Assembly (NCBI GenBank): GCA_016859345.1
Contig: CM029128.1
Span: forward strand, 19,973,104-20,037,103
DNA: 64,000 bases
Source: Istiophorus platypterus
Lineage: Eukaryota; Chordata; Actinopteri; Istiophoriformes; Istiophoridae
Direction: 5' to 3'
Every line of letters starts with the position of its first letter. Position 1 is the stretch's first letter. The position numbers were made by a program, and so were the translations under genes. Below, piece after piece: positions 36,567 to 49,039 of this stretch. Below the pieces are notes generated by a model, which had not been told where the DNA came from, searched no databases, and worked only from the letters and a program-made list of their open reading frames with translations.

Positions 36567-37922
36567 GCACAGAGAGAGAGAGAGAGCTCAGTGTTGAGGT
36601 TGGACTTCCATGGGAGGAAAAGTACAGCAACATTTTCCAGCGGTGGATTATGTAGGTTTTTTTTTTTTTTTTAGTTTTCCGTGTAATGACCAGAGTGAAG
36701 AACAGCAGACTCCTCTGTCATGTAAAATGTCAATAAAATAATGAAACGAAACAGAGAGAGAGAAGGAGGCCCAGGGAAATATGTTATTTGGAAAAATGTT
36801 ATGAGGTGAAAATGTTTTTGTCGAATCGAAATCCAACTGGATAATTTGTCAATACTGTATCAAAAAGAACTGAGGATCTATTCTTCTGTACTGTGGCATG
36901 GTTTCCTACTTTTGAGAATTTTAAATACTATACTTGATTGGTAAGTTTTAAACTACATATAGAGAGACACATTTGGTACTGAAATACATTTTTGTCAATG
37001 CGCCAATCCAGAACAAAAATCATTTGAATGTATTTACATTATATTACATTACATTTTCAGATTTAAATCTATGATTAATGTTTTACTGAAAACATGTTTT
37101 ATCATGTCATAGTTGCACCTACTTATATTTTACTAAATATTTTTTTTTATACTATTTTTTTATTTTATTTGTAAATTATCATATTTTATATTGTGAAATA
37201 AATCAACTGAAGACGGTTCATGTACTTACAATGTTATGTCACACTGATATTTTATACAGGTGCTGTTAAACATTCTTTAACAGTCAAATCAAGGTTTACT
37301 TTCTAGGATTTTCTGGAGCTTTTAGCTGCACCTAATGGCAAAACAAACTCTGCTGATGTTAAGTGTAAGATGTCATTGAAAGCTCCAGAAAAAGCTTGTA
37401 GATGGAACTTAAGAATTGTTTGTTAATTATTCTTTAATATTCAAATTTAAAGTTTTAAACAAATGCGTGCATGGTAAGAGACATCTTACATTTTTGCATT
37501 TTGCATCTATTCAAACTATATTTTATACTTTTATGTAAATGTTAGTAGTATAAGGTGTATTCATTAAATTTTCATTAAGATATAAAAAATTTTATCGCAG
37601 TTTTTGCATTCTAATAGCTCAACCTGAGACTCAGAATAATGTTGTATTTAGCAGTCATCAAGGTCGTTAAAATTTATTTATCTACTCAGCTTCATGAAGA
37701 CACACAAATGGCCAATGACCACAACCTCTTTTCACTCATGAATATTCATATCCCACGGCTTTTGAATACAAACAGTGAAGACAACCATCATTACCATACA
37801 ATAATGCTGTCTAATTTATTCCTTCAGGAACATACAGTGTATGTTGAGGGGGACTACAGCATCCCATGTTTATCAAGGGAACTGTAACTGTATAACAAAG
37901 GCTTTTTTAAGCTAAAAAAACA

Positions 37923-37962
37923 GGAAAAGAATAATGCTTTTCTGAAAGCATTATTCTTTTCC
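37923..37962. repeat. Perfect 18-bp inverted repeat with 4-nt loop
   Basis: Left arm GGAAAAGAATAATGCTTT (37923-37940), loop TCTG, right arm AAAGCATTATTCTTTTCC (37945-37962). All 18 pairs match. It would form a hairpin in either transcript. Confidence 0.95.
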
Positions 37963-38221
37963 CTTGATGTTTATGGTTGTTTACTGTACGATGATCGTGA
38001 GTTGAAGGTCAGAGTTTAACATTAGTTTTGCTTAGCATTACATCACTGAATAAACTGGCAGCAAAACAGTCTCATTAGAGCAAATGCCTGAATAAACCGT
38101 CTTAAACTGCCAAACTGTATGTTGTATGTTAAATAATTTAAATCCGTTTAAGAAATGCAAAGAAACCTTTCATTTTAGCCTCCTGTTTGTCTCCCAGCTA
38201 TTTCAGGCAGTTATTATGCAA

Positions 38222-38379
38222 CATGGCCAGAAGTATGTGGACATCCTCTATGTGATAAATCAACATGTCATTCCAAAACTGTGGGCATTAACTGGAGCAG
38301 CCTCCACCCCTCTGGGAAAGCTTTCCACAAGATGCTCTATGCTGGAGCATTAAGAGTAAGTCCATATACTTTTGACCTT
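38222..38379. mobile_element. Short Tc1/mariner-type MITE
   Basis: The left end CATGGCCAGAAGTATGTGGA and the right end GTCCATATACTTTTGACC (38360-38377) are inverted repeats. The interior (CATTCCAAAACTGTGGGCAT, CCTCTGGGAAAGCTTTCCAC) matches the familiar fish element ending GGCCAAAAGTATGTGGACA. Length is about 158 bp and there is no open frame. Confidence 0.7.
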
Positions 38380-39327
38380 TTTCTTTAAAAAATCATTTTA
38401 GAACAAGGTCATATAAAGAAAGTTCATCATTATTATAATTATCATTGTTGTACTGAAGGTAAATGGAGGGCAGTGGGTTTCCATCGGCTTATAGGAGTGA
38501 ACTTGGTGACTGAGAAAAGAGGAAATGCAGAGTATTAAAAGGCTTTATTGAGTTTTACAGCAAAGTGATTCAGATTATGATGCATTTCTCTTAACGTAAC
38601 ACTGCTTAATGGAGAGAGAGAGAAACAAATTCTCTCCCTCAACCTTTCCCCTCGTTTCAGTGTCACCATCCGCATTGAGCTGAGATGCAGTAAAATTACT
38701 GGTGTGACAAACACATCATCAAAGGCAGACAGCAGAATAGAAAACACATTTCAAAACCTTCACAGGGAGTCTGGACAGTCATGCCTTTTCTTTTTCAGCC
38801 GTATGTTTTAAAACAGATCACATTTAGTAAAATATCTCCTCACTCTATCCCTCCACTGCTCTGCTTTCTGGTGTCTGTGGGGTGTTATGCTGGGATCAGA
38901 CGACTTAACATCAGCCCAACGATGCTCCAAAATCACTTCACATTCGATAAAAAAACTGATTTACCATGTGGGGTCTGAGTCTGAGACTGGGAGTGTGGTC
39001 TCAGACTCTCGGACCTCTCTGTATATATGTACTGTATATATATACAGTTCCATATAAAGACTAACTGTAATCATTCGGTCATTCCTAAAGAAAATATAAA
39101 GCGAAATGACAAAAGAGAATGCTGGAACACATGCACATGTCAACTTCTGTATCAGTGTGTTGTATTATTTACTGTCTGTATGTATTTAGATGTGTGTATG
39201 ATGCATTCCTGTCTATGTATATGTCTCTCTCCCTCTGCCTCTCCCACATCAGTCTACCACCTGTTTTCCCAGAGTTATGACCTCAGCCTGCAGGCGTCTC
39301 TGCCAAACACTGCCAAACTACATACAG

Positions 39328-39365
<38 letters not shown>
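39328..39365. repeat. (TG)n microsatellite
   Basis: TG run of about 18 units, intronic. Confidence 0.95.
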
Positions 39366-39371
<6 letters not shown>

Positions 39372-39539
39372 TTGTTTCTGTGAAAAAGAGAGGGGGTGGC
39401 CATGTAGATGGGAAAATGGAAACAAAAGGGACACAAAATATGTAATAAAGTAAATATGTAATAAAATGTGAGTAAATAAGAGAGGACATGTGTGTGAGTG
39501 AGAGGGTTTATGAAACACACAAGAGTGTAGTCACATCTA

Positions 39540-39785
39540 CAAGGAAGTAAATGGAAAAGACATTAAAAAGAAGAGAAAGAAGAGGTGAAATACAGTGAGG
39601 GAATTGTGGAAAAGTTGCAGAGAGATAACAGGAAAAGAAAAGAGAGAAAAAGAAGTAGAGAGGAACTGGAAAAGGTAGACAATTGAAGATGAGAATGAAG
39701 AAATATGAAAATAAAAAGAGGAAAGAGAAGGAAAAAGAGTATTGAAAGAAAAGAAAGAGGTGGTTAAGAAAGAAAGAAAAAACTT
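39540..39785. repeat. Purine-rich tract
   Basis: About 245 bp of GAAA/GAGA-rich plus-strand sequence with few pyrimidines. The strand bias is opposite to that at 27995-28400 and 48580-48990. Confidence 0.75.
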
Positions 39786-39789
39786 CAAC

Positions 39790-39885
39790 TGGCCCTGAAT
39801 GTCTCATTAAATTCATAATTTTGCATCCTCTTTGATTATGCATTTGTAACTGAACAATAATTAATAACATGATCATTATCTTTCC
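39790..39885. promoter_or_regulatory. Candidate conserved noncoding block
   Basis: A dense cluster of homeodomain- and SOX/LEF-like words: TCATTAAATTCATAATTTTG, TTTGATTATGCATTTG, AACAATAATTAATAA. There is no simple repeat. Such blocks are common in tcf4 introns, but no alignment was possible here. Confidence 0.3.
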
Positions 39886-41817
39886 CTGATTCTTAACCAG
39901 GTGTTTTAGTGGTCTAATCCTGGCTTTGCTTTAACCATAGTATATTTGCCACCATCACGATCTTTCCTTAGTTATTAGTACTGAGACTTAGCTATACCCT
40001 ATAGTACTGCTGAATTATTCAGGAAATGCCTGTGTTTTTATGTTGAGTAACATTAAGGAGATCCCCAAAAGAAAACTTAACATAGGGAAATTTCCAGGTT
40101 GGGAGAAACGATGTCAATCAGCAGCTCCTCCAATTTTAGTGCTCAATGGAAGTGAGAAGGGAGAAGAGAGTCCCCACAATATGAGAAGAAGGCTTTCACA
40201 TATGGGTCCCCACAATGTGATGTTAACGGCCCCGTGCACTCTTCTAGAATACATCCGTGCATTTAAGCGTTTGTGTGAGTTTGCTGTTATAGAGCTGGTG
40301 TGTTTTCAGACTCACAGTAATGAGTCTGTTTTTCTATCAGCCAACAATCCAGAGCCCAAATAAACACACACACACTCACAAGAGCTCTAATGACAACACA
40401 AGGAGCAATTTACGAGAGCGTGCATGTGTGTATTTTTATGACTCCATAAGTAAACAGTGTTTTTCAGCACACATCCTTCACTTGACTTTATTCTCTTTGC
40501 CACTGGTTACATTCAAAAACCAGACATAACTTGGAATGATTTCAAGATTAAACTGAAAAGGAGTTTGAAAAATATTAGCCTTAGCAAGAGGCAAATTTTA
40601 AATGTTTTCTTAGGCTTAATGCCAAATTTGTATCTGCGGATGTCTGAATTGGAAAAAGTGTTTAAAACAACCTCCAAAAAGTACTAATCTTAAAACTGCA
40701 ATAATCCAGTTTTATGGCCACTTGGATGCCAAACTCCACAACAAGCTGAACATCATGCACATTTGCAACATTATCACCCTAAGAGGTTCATGGAGCTAAA
40801 ATATTAGCAAACAAACACACACAGCAACAGTATCACCTTGTTGGAGTTGTGTTTGTGTTAAGACCAATATTGACCTTTTCTTTTTCCTTTTAGCTCCTGT
40901 TTTGTCTCCGACTCCTGGGAAAAATATCAGGTAATGTAGCTGCACTCCTACCTATGTTTACCAGCTAGTTACAAACCGTGTCTGTCATCTCGTGCTGGGC
41001 AGGTAATGTAAAACGACTTATGTTCGCTGAAAATGGCAGCTGGAAATGAGGCTGATGAGATTCCTGAGACCGAACCAAAGAGTAAAAACCCATGATACAA
41101 GGGCTGCCCCCTAAAAATTGATGAGTTGATGTGGAAGTGGAGAGGGCCCCGAGAAGTGAGCTGTGTCACTGACACGGAGCAATGTAGGGGCAACAGCACA
41201 GCAGGATGTAAACTACACAAACTGAGCGCTGTCTCAAAATGACCGAAGCACAAAACCAATCATGCTCTCAGCTCCGCTGCTGTCAACAGCCCACCAGGAG
41301 AGACACTCCGGGGGGCACTAGAATTGTAGCACTGAGCAATGAGCAGGACCCACACTTTTTCTTCCAGTGACCGTGTAGAAATCGGATGTTGCTACATCTC
41401 AGATGATGAACGAAGACAACCCTGCCCCCCAGAGTCTACGCATTGGCCAGAAATGTTAATGCCCAGTCGACTGAAAATCTTGCTTCAGGGACAGACCTAC
41501 ATTACACAACAAAACTACGAGCTGAAAGGGGCTAAAAAACTTAGTTGAGCTGCAGAGTTGCAAATAACTCTCAGGATTCACACATTTCACATTACATTGA
41601 GTCATCTCATTCCCTGGTTCTATAATATTAGCGCAACTTCAAGATGAAAGACGCAGGAAAAACTATAAAACAAACACATGGAAGAAAATGCATGTGTTTA
41701 ACCCACACAGTGACGCAGTACTGACCTCTAGGAGAGAGGAAGAGAGAAGGAGAGCTGGATAGGTATGCATGAGAATAAGAAAATCTCTGTGGGAGACCGG
41801 CCAACACACTCACTTAG

Positions 41818-41853
41818 GCACAAACACACACACACACACACAAACACAGATAA

Positions 41854-41884
<31 letters not shown>

Positions 41885-41942
41885 GACAAACACACACACA
41901 CACACAGATACACACACGTATGCGCACACAGACACATACAAC
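41818..41942. repeat. (CA)n compound microsatellite
   Basis: CA repeats with AACACAGA interruptions forming a higher-order pattern, about 125 bp. Confidence 0.95.
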
Positions 41943-42779
41943 CACTTCACCTTTAACACAGGTGCTCTCCATTTATAAAATAACACATCAAAGTAAATGC
42001 TTTAACAAAGAGCAGCAGGAGAGGGACAACGCTCCTGAACTACTATAGCGAGATCAGTGTATAGCTACAGCTAGTGCCTCCTATAGGCTGCGGTTCTTAT
42101 TACAGCCTTAATACAAAGCTTTTGGATTGAAAGAAAGTGGGCTGAAGATTTGAGGGGAGTCAGAGATGTTGAAGAGGTTGCAACAGTGCAACAGAGGATC
42201 TTGTACCTTAGCTTGGACGAACATCTGGTGTGTGCACGTAAATGGGAATATGGACAAATGTACAATGCAAACAAACGAAGTGGGTCTGACTGAACATTTT
42301 CAGACATCTGACTGTGTTTATACTGGTTTTATAATGCTTTCTCTTTCTCTCTCTCTAATGCTCTTTCTCTCTCTCGCCATCCTACTTCTCCTCATGTCAC
42401 ACAGCTGTTTGGTTCTTTATGTTTATTGTTTCAAGTAGACAAAGCCAAAAGCCTTAAATATGGAAAACATTACTGCTGTCTTACTTCACATTTTCAATTC
42501 TTCCTTCTCTCCACTTGTTTCCTCTCCTCTCATTTTCTCTCTTTATTGTAACTGTGAGTAAGGCTGATGGCTGTGTGAGTGGCACAGAATTTTGAATATT
42601 TTTCTGTCTCTGTTTCTGGATTTTCCATGGTACTCTTCATCTATCCTACATGCATAATCAGGTATATTTTCTTAATAGTTTCGTGGAGTGTTTGCCAAGA
42701 GATCAGTGGATTTGTCAGGTGGTTTTTGGGAGGGGTGGCATACTCTGAGATGCCTCTATCTATTAGGCATTGAGCAAGG

Positions 42780-45590
42780 ATAGTCCTGTCGAATAGCAAC
42801 AAAACTTTGGAGGAGGTTCTGTTGGCTGTCGGCGAACAGGTAGAACATGATAAATTATCTTTTGCATCAAGAGTGAACAGGGCAGTGGTTATGTTCTTTA
42901 AAGATGAGCCTCATATACATCAGTTCCCTCCAAATGGAGCATCGTATCTGGTGTTCCGTAGTTTATACCTGACAAGTTATTAGAGAACAAGTTCCGCAGG
43001 TTCAAAAACCTTTCCCAGCGGATTCAAAACAGCAAAATTGGGATGTAAGGATCCCAAACTGAAGCGTGTTCAGTCTCTGGGGCAGCAGGTGTTCATGTTC
43101 CTGGACTCTACGCAAATGCTGGAATTGTCTTTTAAAGTAAATAACAGTGATGGCTATTATATGGTTTATGCTAGCTTACAACAGTTGAAATGTTTCAGGG
43201 GTGGCAAGCTGACTCTGGAGGAGATGTAGGTCTCAATTGCTTTCAATGTCCACATAAACAGCAGGTGGACTCATGGTGGGCCCACCTGCGGATGTGCCAA
43301 CTGGTGCCACTGATTCACATTCTGAGTATAATGGTCTAGATGGGGAGGAACAGAGTCAGCCTGAGAAGCAACAGGCTTCTGTGACTGCAGAGAACCTGAG
43401 CAGCTCTTGGTCTGCAGACGCTGAGGTACAATCGCAGTCACATCGCAATCACAGAAGGGCTTTAATTTCTGAAGTCACTAGTAAAAAAAGAGGTTGATAT
43501 GTTGCTTTGGCAAGAGACACATGTTCATCAAACAGAATAGGCAGTTTTGAGTTTCATTTTGGGAGGGATCTAATGCCCTCAGTAATGGCATTAACTTTAG
43601 CACAGCTTTAGCTGTCCTGTTCAGGGGAACGGCAAATGCAACAGTTCTATCTTCTACTGAAGTAGTGACAGTAACAAAAGCTCGGCTGGTTTCACTGACC
43701 ACTAATTAGTCAGCACAAACCTGATCATTTTGCCAGGTGGAAGGGTTTGGTCCTAATGGATTTTTAAGAATGAACTCCTGCAAGACTTTGAGAGCTTTTG
43801 GCTGCAGTGGAAAAATAAAAAAAAAAGGATTTTAGCTCATTCAATTTGTGGTGGGAGAATAGTGTGTTTTTTGCCAGAAGTACACCTCCCATTCCACTGC
43901 TAGCATTGAGGCAGAAATTCAAAAACTTGAAGCCAACCTTAGGAACATTGAGGAGGGGTTGCATTGAAACTCATATCCCACTAAAGGTCAACTGCTGCAC
44001 GAGAAGAGGATGGAATTGAGCTCCTTCCTTCAGGAGGGAGTGATGGGAGTCCTTGTCAGCTCTCTTTTCCACCAACTAAATGATCTGGATGCTCCAAGCT
44101 CCTTCTTTTCCAATCTGGAGTGATCAGTGGCACATGCAAAGCAGATGACCTGCCTTAGGCTGCCAGGAGGCAGAGGGACCCCTATCTCGGGCGAAATGAG
44201 GAACCATGCAACCGATTTCCATGCTGACCTCTTTGGCATGAAGCGATGCAGCATGGAGTGCCACAAGGAGCTCCTGAGGAGCTTCCCCAGTTTAGCCCAG
44301 ATGAGAAAGCTACTCTGGATTGTGAGCTGACTCTGGAGGAGTTGACAGTTTATGTTAACCCGTTGGCATCAGGCCAGGCATCAGGGATTCATGATCTCTC
44401 CAATTACTTTAAAAAACATTTCTGGCATACCATTGGACCTGATTTACATGGTGTTTTGTTGGAGTGCATCAGAACAGAATCCCTCTCAGTCTCTTGCCAG
44501 TGAGCAGTGCTCTTTCTGTTACCCAAAACAGGAGACCTGGTTTTACTTAAAAACTGGAGGCCAGTCCCTCCTCTGTTCAGACTATACTGTGCTTTCTCGA
44601 GCCTTATCAAATAGACTTAAGGATATCCGGGGAGTAATCATACAGACCAAACTTATTGTGTACGCCACAAGACAAACATGGACAGCATTGTCTTAACTAA
44701 GACATTATTCATTCGTGTGTGTAAGTACATTAATGTTACTTGTGGTGTTGTCTAGACCAGGAGAAAGCTTTTGATAGGGTTGATCACTCTTATTTATTGT
44801 CTGCACTTAGGGCTTTTGGTAGTGGTGATGGTGTTTGGGCTTGGCTTGGTTTATAGTTTAATGGTGGACAATGTATGGTGAAGATGGGGACATGGTTGAG
44901 TTGGCCAATCCACAGAGAGTGAGGGATGGTTGTTCTATCTCAGGTCAACTATATAGCTTAGCTATGAGCCCTTGCTGTGCAGGTTGAGAGGTCAGCCCAG
45001 TGGTCCCTCACTGCCTAGGTGCTCTGAAAGTCATTGTCTTCCTACTGTTTTTGTTCCTGCAGATGATGTTTATATCTTTGTCCAGTAAGGGGGACATTCA
45101 GTGTTTACAGGATACCCTGACTCTTTATGAAAAAGGCATCATCTGAATGGGTGACCTCGGTTAAAAGTGAGACTTTGTTGGTGGAACAGTGGAGGAATCA
45201 GGTAGTGCCCAGCTTGCATGGAGGATTTGAACGGGGGAAGGAGGGGCTGAAGTTCTGGTAGTATTTTTGGGCACTAAGGGCTTTCAAAGAGAGAACTGGT
45301 AGGAGGCTAAGCAGAAAGAATGTTCTCAGTTGTCTAAATGGAAATGGTTGCTACCCCAAGGCTGAGTATGAATATCATGTTTTATATGCTTTTTACCTTG
45401 ATATGTTTCAGATGATGTGGGGTGTATATGGGCTTAATGTTATGTTTTGATCTAGTTTTAAAGGGGGGGTGTGTTGGGTGGCTGAGTGAGTGACGGGCTG
45501 GTTGCCTTTTTTTAATAGTCTACATACCACTGTACCACTGTACTGTAACAAGTGGTTGGTGGTAATATTTTAATAAAAGAGATTTCAAAA
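42780..45590 (+). mobile_element. Tx1-clade LINE relic, antisense to tcf4
   Basis: The order of blocks fits a Tx1/L1-type element. ORF1-like: VLLAVGEQVEHDKLSFASRV (42818-), then CKDPKLKRVQSLGQQVFMFL and DGYYMVYASLQQLKCF (43044-43200). ORF2-like: EAEIQKLEANLRNIEEGL (43911-), FHADLFGMK, ELTLEELTVYVNPLASGQAS (44326-), SLASEQ... then TGDLVLLKNWRPVSLLCSDY-like (44531-), and QEKAFDRVDH-like (44758-). Many frameshifts and stops are present. The end lies near AATAAAAGAGATTTCAAAATC at about 45572. It is long dead. Confidence 0.8.
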
Positions 45591-45802
45591 TCAAAGTATC
45601 CTCTGCTAAATAAGTGCCACTTTTTAACTAACTTTTTAACTATAAAAAAAATCGTAAAATAATTATTTTTTAAAGATTTTTAAAATGAATATCAGCCCAA
45701 AGAACATATTAAAGGGGGAAGTTTTTACATTAGTGTTACGCTACCTCTAACATCACCTTTACAGCCATTATCACAATACAAAAACATGCTCTCAGGTCCT
45801 AC

Positions 45803-46012
45803 CATGAGGGAGTGTCTGTTGGCTGACAGGAGTCCTGTCCCGTATCCGCTGCCCAGAGCACCCATGGCACCGTTGTGCGTATGTGCAGCCCCAATGAGGC
45901 TGTGCATGTCACCGTGCCCACTGGTCATACCCGTAGATGGTCCCACTGCGTGGCTCCGCAGTACATGGATGGCATCATCCAAACGCTCAAGACGGTCCTC
46001 AATACGACTTTG
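45803..46012 (-). CDS. tcf4: tcf4 coding exon (QSRIEDRLERLDDAIHVLR... exon)
   Basis: This 210-nt exon encodes 70 residues beginning QSRIEDRLERLDDAIHVLRS and ending SGYGTGLLSANRHSLM. The amphipathic RLERLDDAIHVLR segment and the GLLSANRHSLM segment are highly conserved between AD2 and bHLH in all E-proteins. The acceptor is gttccacag|CAA at 46012. The donor is CTCATG|GTAGGA at 45803, phase 0. A two-residue His/Thr insertion (GAAHTHNGAM) differs from mammalian GPSHNGAM. The next exon lies 16.7 kb away. Confidence 0.96.
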
Positions 46013-47248
46013 CTGTGGAACGAATGGATACAGAAGGACGTGAGAAAGCTTTCTCCTTTTCTCCTTTCTCCTAATCTATAAACTGGTGTTGCTCTGACTC
46101 TCAACATACATCCTATGATTAAGTTCCTGATGCCTGTGATTTATTGGAAGCGTCTTCAGGATCACAAAGATTATAAGGAAACTTATTGATCCTACTAACA
46201 TGTGTTGCACAAGTTTCCAAAGCCTGATATATGTGACTCTTCTGTGCCAGAGAGTTCCATTGTTGTCCAAAAAAACTTGTTTATAATTAACACAGCTTCA
46301 TTACCGTGAACACACGAGTTGCAGTTTATTTAGAGATGGTAGCACATACACTTTCCTGCTGCCATAAATATCCACTAAAGCACCAAATGTGCATAATCCA
46401 TCCCTGCATAGCTGCCAAAATTTAGACTTTTTACCCCTCATTTACCCCTCGACCCCCCCAGGCCCTTGGAGGTTTTTTTTACTGCATGGTGTAAAGTTTT
46501 GGAAGGTGGTGATTAGTTTTACACAGAACATGGTGACTAGGAAACACCAGTTTTAAGGTAAAACAGCTGACGCTGTTACAGTGTGTTTGTGACACACTTT
46601 TGTCAGACTGTGTTCAGCGCCTTGGTGATCAGTGTGTGATTTGTTGACATCTAGAGGCGCAGACTGATGGCTTTGGATGGAAAATACATCACATCATTAC
46701 AAATCATTTTTACGAGAATGCTGCTCACAAACAGATGATCATTAATACTTATTAAGTCCTGTACTGACACACTTTCTTATGAGTTTGGCCTGTATACAAA
46801 ACAGTCTCATAATGTGACACGTTGTGCACATGTGAGGTAAGACAATTTGAAAATGCACAGACAAGGGCGGTGTCCAATTTTCCTTAGAATGCCCATAATT
46901 AAGCTATCACCACAGTGTGGTGTCCTGTTTTCCACCACCCTGCTGGGAACAGGACTGTTTTTGAGTGGCAAACCTGTCTATCAATGGAGGTGAATGGAAT
47001 TTAGTTTGTGCTGGTCACAGCTTTGACAAAAAGTCTTTAAAAACTCAAGAAACCATGCCCCCTGTTATTCCACAGACCTCAAGAATGTGAACAGAGGTTT
47101 GAACAGTCTTGTAAGTAGAAGACAGGCTGCCTTTTAAATGCATAAAATGATTTAGGCACCACAAAGCAAACCTTTTTTATGTTACATTGTGGTATTGCAT
47201 AAACATGGTATATTTAGGCATGTACATAATGGTTGTGCGTGTGCATAC
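46013..47248 (-). other. tcf4 intron
   Basis: AT-rich unique DNA; no repeat family or coding sequence was recognised with confidence. Confidence 0.6.
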
Positions 47249-47328
47249 CAGAGAGTGCAGCGGAGCCTCGTAGTTTGGCGATGACGCTCCCTGTCCACCA
47301 TTCCTTGACCAAACAGCTGAACTGGCAG
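47249..47328 (-). CDS. tcf4: tcf4 coding exon (AVWSRNGGQ... exon)
   Basis: This 80-nt exon encodes (A)[20 protein letters not shown] and ends APLHSL, matching TCF4 [24 protein letters not shown]. The acceptor that fits the reading phase is tttcctag|CTGCC at 47328. A second AG six bases further on (ctgccag|TTC) would add one Val-type codon change and break phase, so it was not chosen. The donor is TCTCTG|GTATGC at 47249, phase 0. Confidence 0.94.
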
Positions 47329-47442
47329 CTAGGAAAGAGGAGACGAGGAGACATCATCAGGAGAGGAGATGTAGAGATGCTTGGTTCGGTTGCAAAGTGA
47401 CTTCCTTTCATGTTTATTCTATGATAGACTGCAAGCCTGTTC

Positions 47443-47535
47443 ATGGTGTACCCTGCGTCTCATCCAATACAAGCTGGGATACGCTCCAGCCTCCTGTGAC
47501 CCTGCACAGGATGGATATCTGAGTGTGGATTAGAG
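47443..47535 (+). repeat. Fish SINE/LINE tail fragment
   Basis: TTCATGGTGTACCCTGCGTC, AGCTGGGATACGCTCCAGCC and CCTGTGACCCTGCACAGGAT match the ubiquitous fish tail ...CAGGGTGTACCCCGCCTCTC...GGGATAGGCTCCAGCC...GACCC...AGGAT. Confidence 0.75.
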
Positions 47536-48579
47536 CCAAAACCTCCTCTCCTTTTATATGTTGCAAAGAGAAAGAACTCGACATACAGAGCCAAACACCA
47601 CACAAATTGTCTTTACACATGAGGAGTCTCTCATCGTACCCACTCATGGTGCTCGGACATAATAGACACAGAGATGTGCAAGAAAAGACAAAAACAAACC
47701 AACACATATCTCATAGCAGAAATGCTAATGTCAGGCTTTTGTTTTTGAAAAGGTACAAGTGGTTGATTAGCATGGGCCCTCTGCAGAATAAACAAGCTTT
47801 GTGTCTCTGTTCCTCTCTGCTTTTGTGTTTGACAGCGCTCTGAAGGGTTGTATCTGAGTCGACAGGTCTCATTAGCTGGTAGACAGAAGAAAGACAGCAG
47901 CTTGTGTGAATCTACATTAATATGAGGCTCTGAGAGATGTCGGGCTGGTGAATAGTCGTTTCAACAATGTTTATGTTCCAGAGGAGAGAAAAACTTACAG
48001 GTTGATTTTTGTTTGGATAGGAACCACAAAGATAAGTTGTAAAGGCACAGTGCAATTCATGTACACATCTTCATGAAATAGTTGGTTCTAGAAGCTTGTT
48101 GATACAGTGAATTGCCTGGAAAGGAATATGCTGTTTGTCTATCATTACATTCAAAGAATTACATCATCAAAGTTAATGCGAAAACTCTGTGAAGATTTAC
48201 GTCGCCCCTGCAAATTCCCCTGTGCAAATCTGGAATGAACTGATTTTACCTCAAAATGTTGCCCTTGAGGCAAAACAAGCTCCAAGCAAATGCTCCACTG
48301 CTAATGCTAGAGACATTTGTTACCAAGTCCTCACAGAGACAGGCTCGATCTTGTAGCTTTCAAAGAATCAACTTTTAATCTGGATCACATACCAATCAGC
48401 AAAATGTTAACGTGACCCGACACTCATGAAGCTTGTTAACACTGATCAACACTTGGTGGTGTAGATATGATGATAAGTATTATGGCCCGTTTCTCACTTG
48501 TAGTAAGAAAACAAAACTAAAAAAAAACCCGTTTAAAAAGAAAGCTTTGACGATTATTTTGTTGGATAGATTAAGGGAA

Positions 48580-48990
48580 ATTTACCAGCATTTTTTTCCC
48601 TCCTTTTTGATTTCCTACTTCTTTTCTATGATGTCCTCCTCTCTCATATCTTGTTTTCCTCCTCCTTTCTCCCAATCCTTGCATCTTGCTTTTTATACTT
48701 TTTTCTGCTCTTCCTCTCTCTGTTCCTATCCTCCCATCATTATCCTCCCTTGTAGTCCTCCTCTTTCCTCCTCCCTTCTCCACCTCTTCTCTCCCTTTTG
48801 TTTCCTCTCCTCTCCTTTCCTTTATTTCATTATTTTCTTACACCTCCATCATATCTCCTCCCCTCGCTCCTTCTCTCTATCTTTAGCTCTTCGTTCTTGT
48901 TCCTTTCTCTTTTTTCCCCTTCTCCCCTCTGCCCTCACCACTGATCTCTTCCTTGTACCTCTGATCTCATCTCATTAGCTCATGTATCTT
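48580..48990. repeat. Polypyrimidine-rich tract
   Basis: About 410 bp of CCTCCTTT/CTCTCC-rich plus-strand sequence, with rare short purine interruptions. Confidence 0.85.
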
Positions 48991-49039
48991 TTTTTTTTAT
49001 TGTCTTCCCATTTTGTCTCGCAGTCTTTTCTCTCCCCTC

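Larger units (their letters stand above)
29074..45802 (-). other. tcf4 16.7-kb intron
   Basis: This is the largest intron in the window. It holds (CA)/(TG) arrays (30699-30752, 34243-34378, 34998-35096, 36498-36563, 39328-39365, 41818-41942), a MITE-like pair (33416-33846), a perfect hairpin (37923-37962), a short Tc1-type MITE (38222-38379), a purine-rich tract (39540-39785), a possible enhancer-like block (39790-39885) and an antisense Tx1-clade LINE relic (42780-45590). Confidence 0.7.

Noticed and set aside
39508..39876. 122-codon minus frame rich in Phe and Ser
   Set aside because: It is read from a purine-rich plus-strand tract inside a tcf4 intron and looks like low-complexity sequence.
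47322..47324. Alternative acceptor six bases inside the AVWSRNGGQ exon
   Set aside because: Using it breaks the reading phase with the upstream exon, whereas tttcctag at 47329 gives the conserved protein.
48433..48978. 181-codon plus-strand frame rich in Ser, Leu, Phe, Pro
   Set aside because: It lies in a polypyrimidine tract, which favours open frames; there is no domain, homology or splice context.
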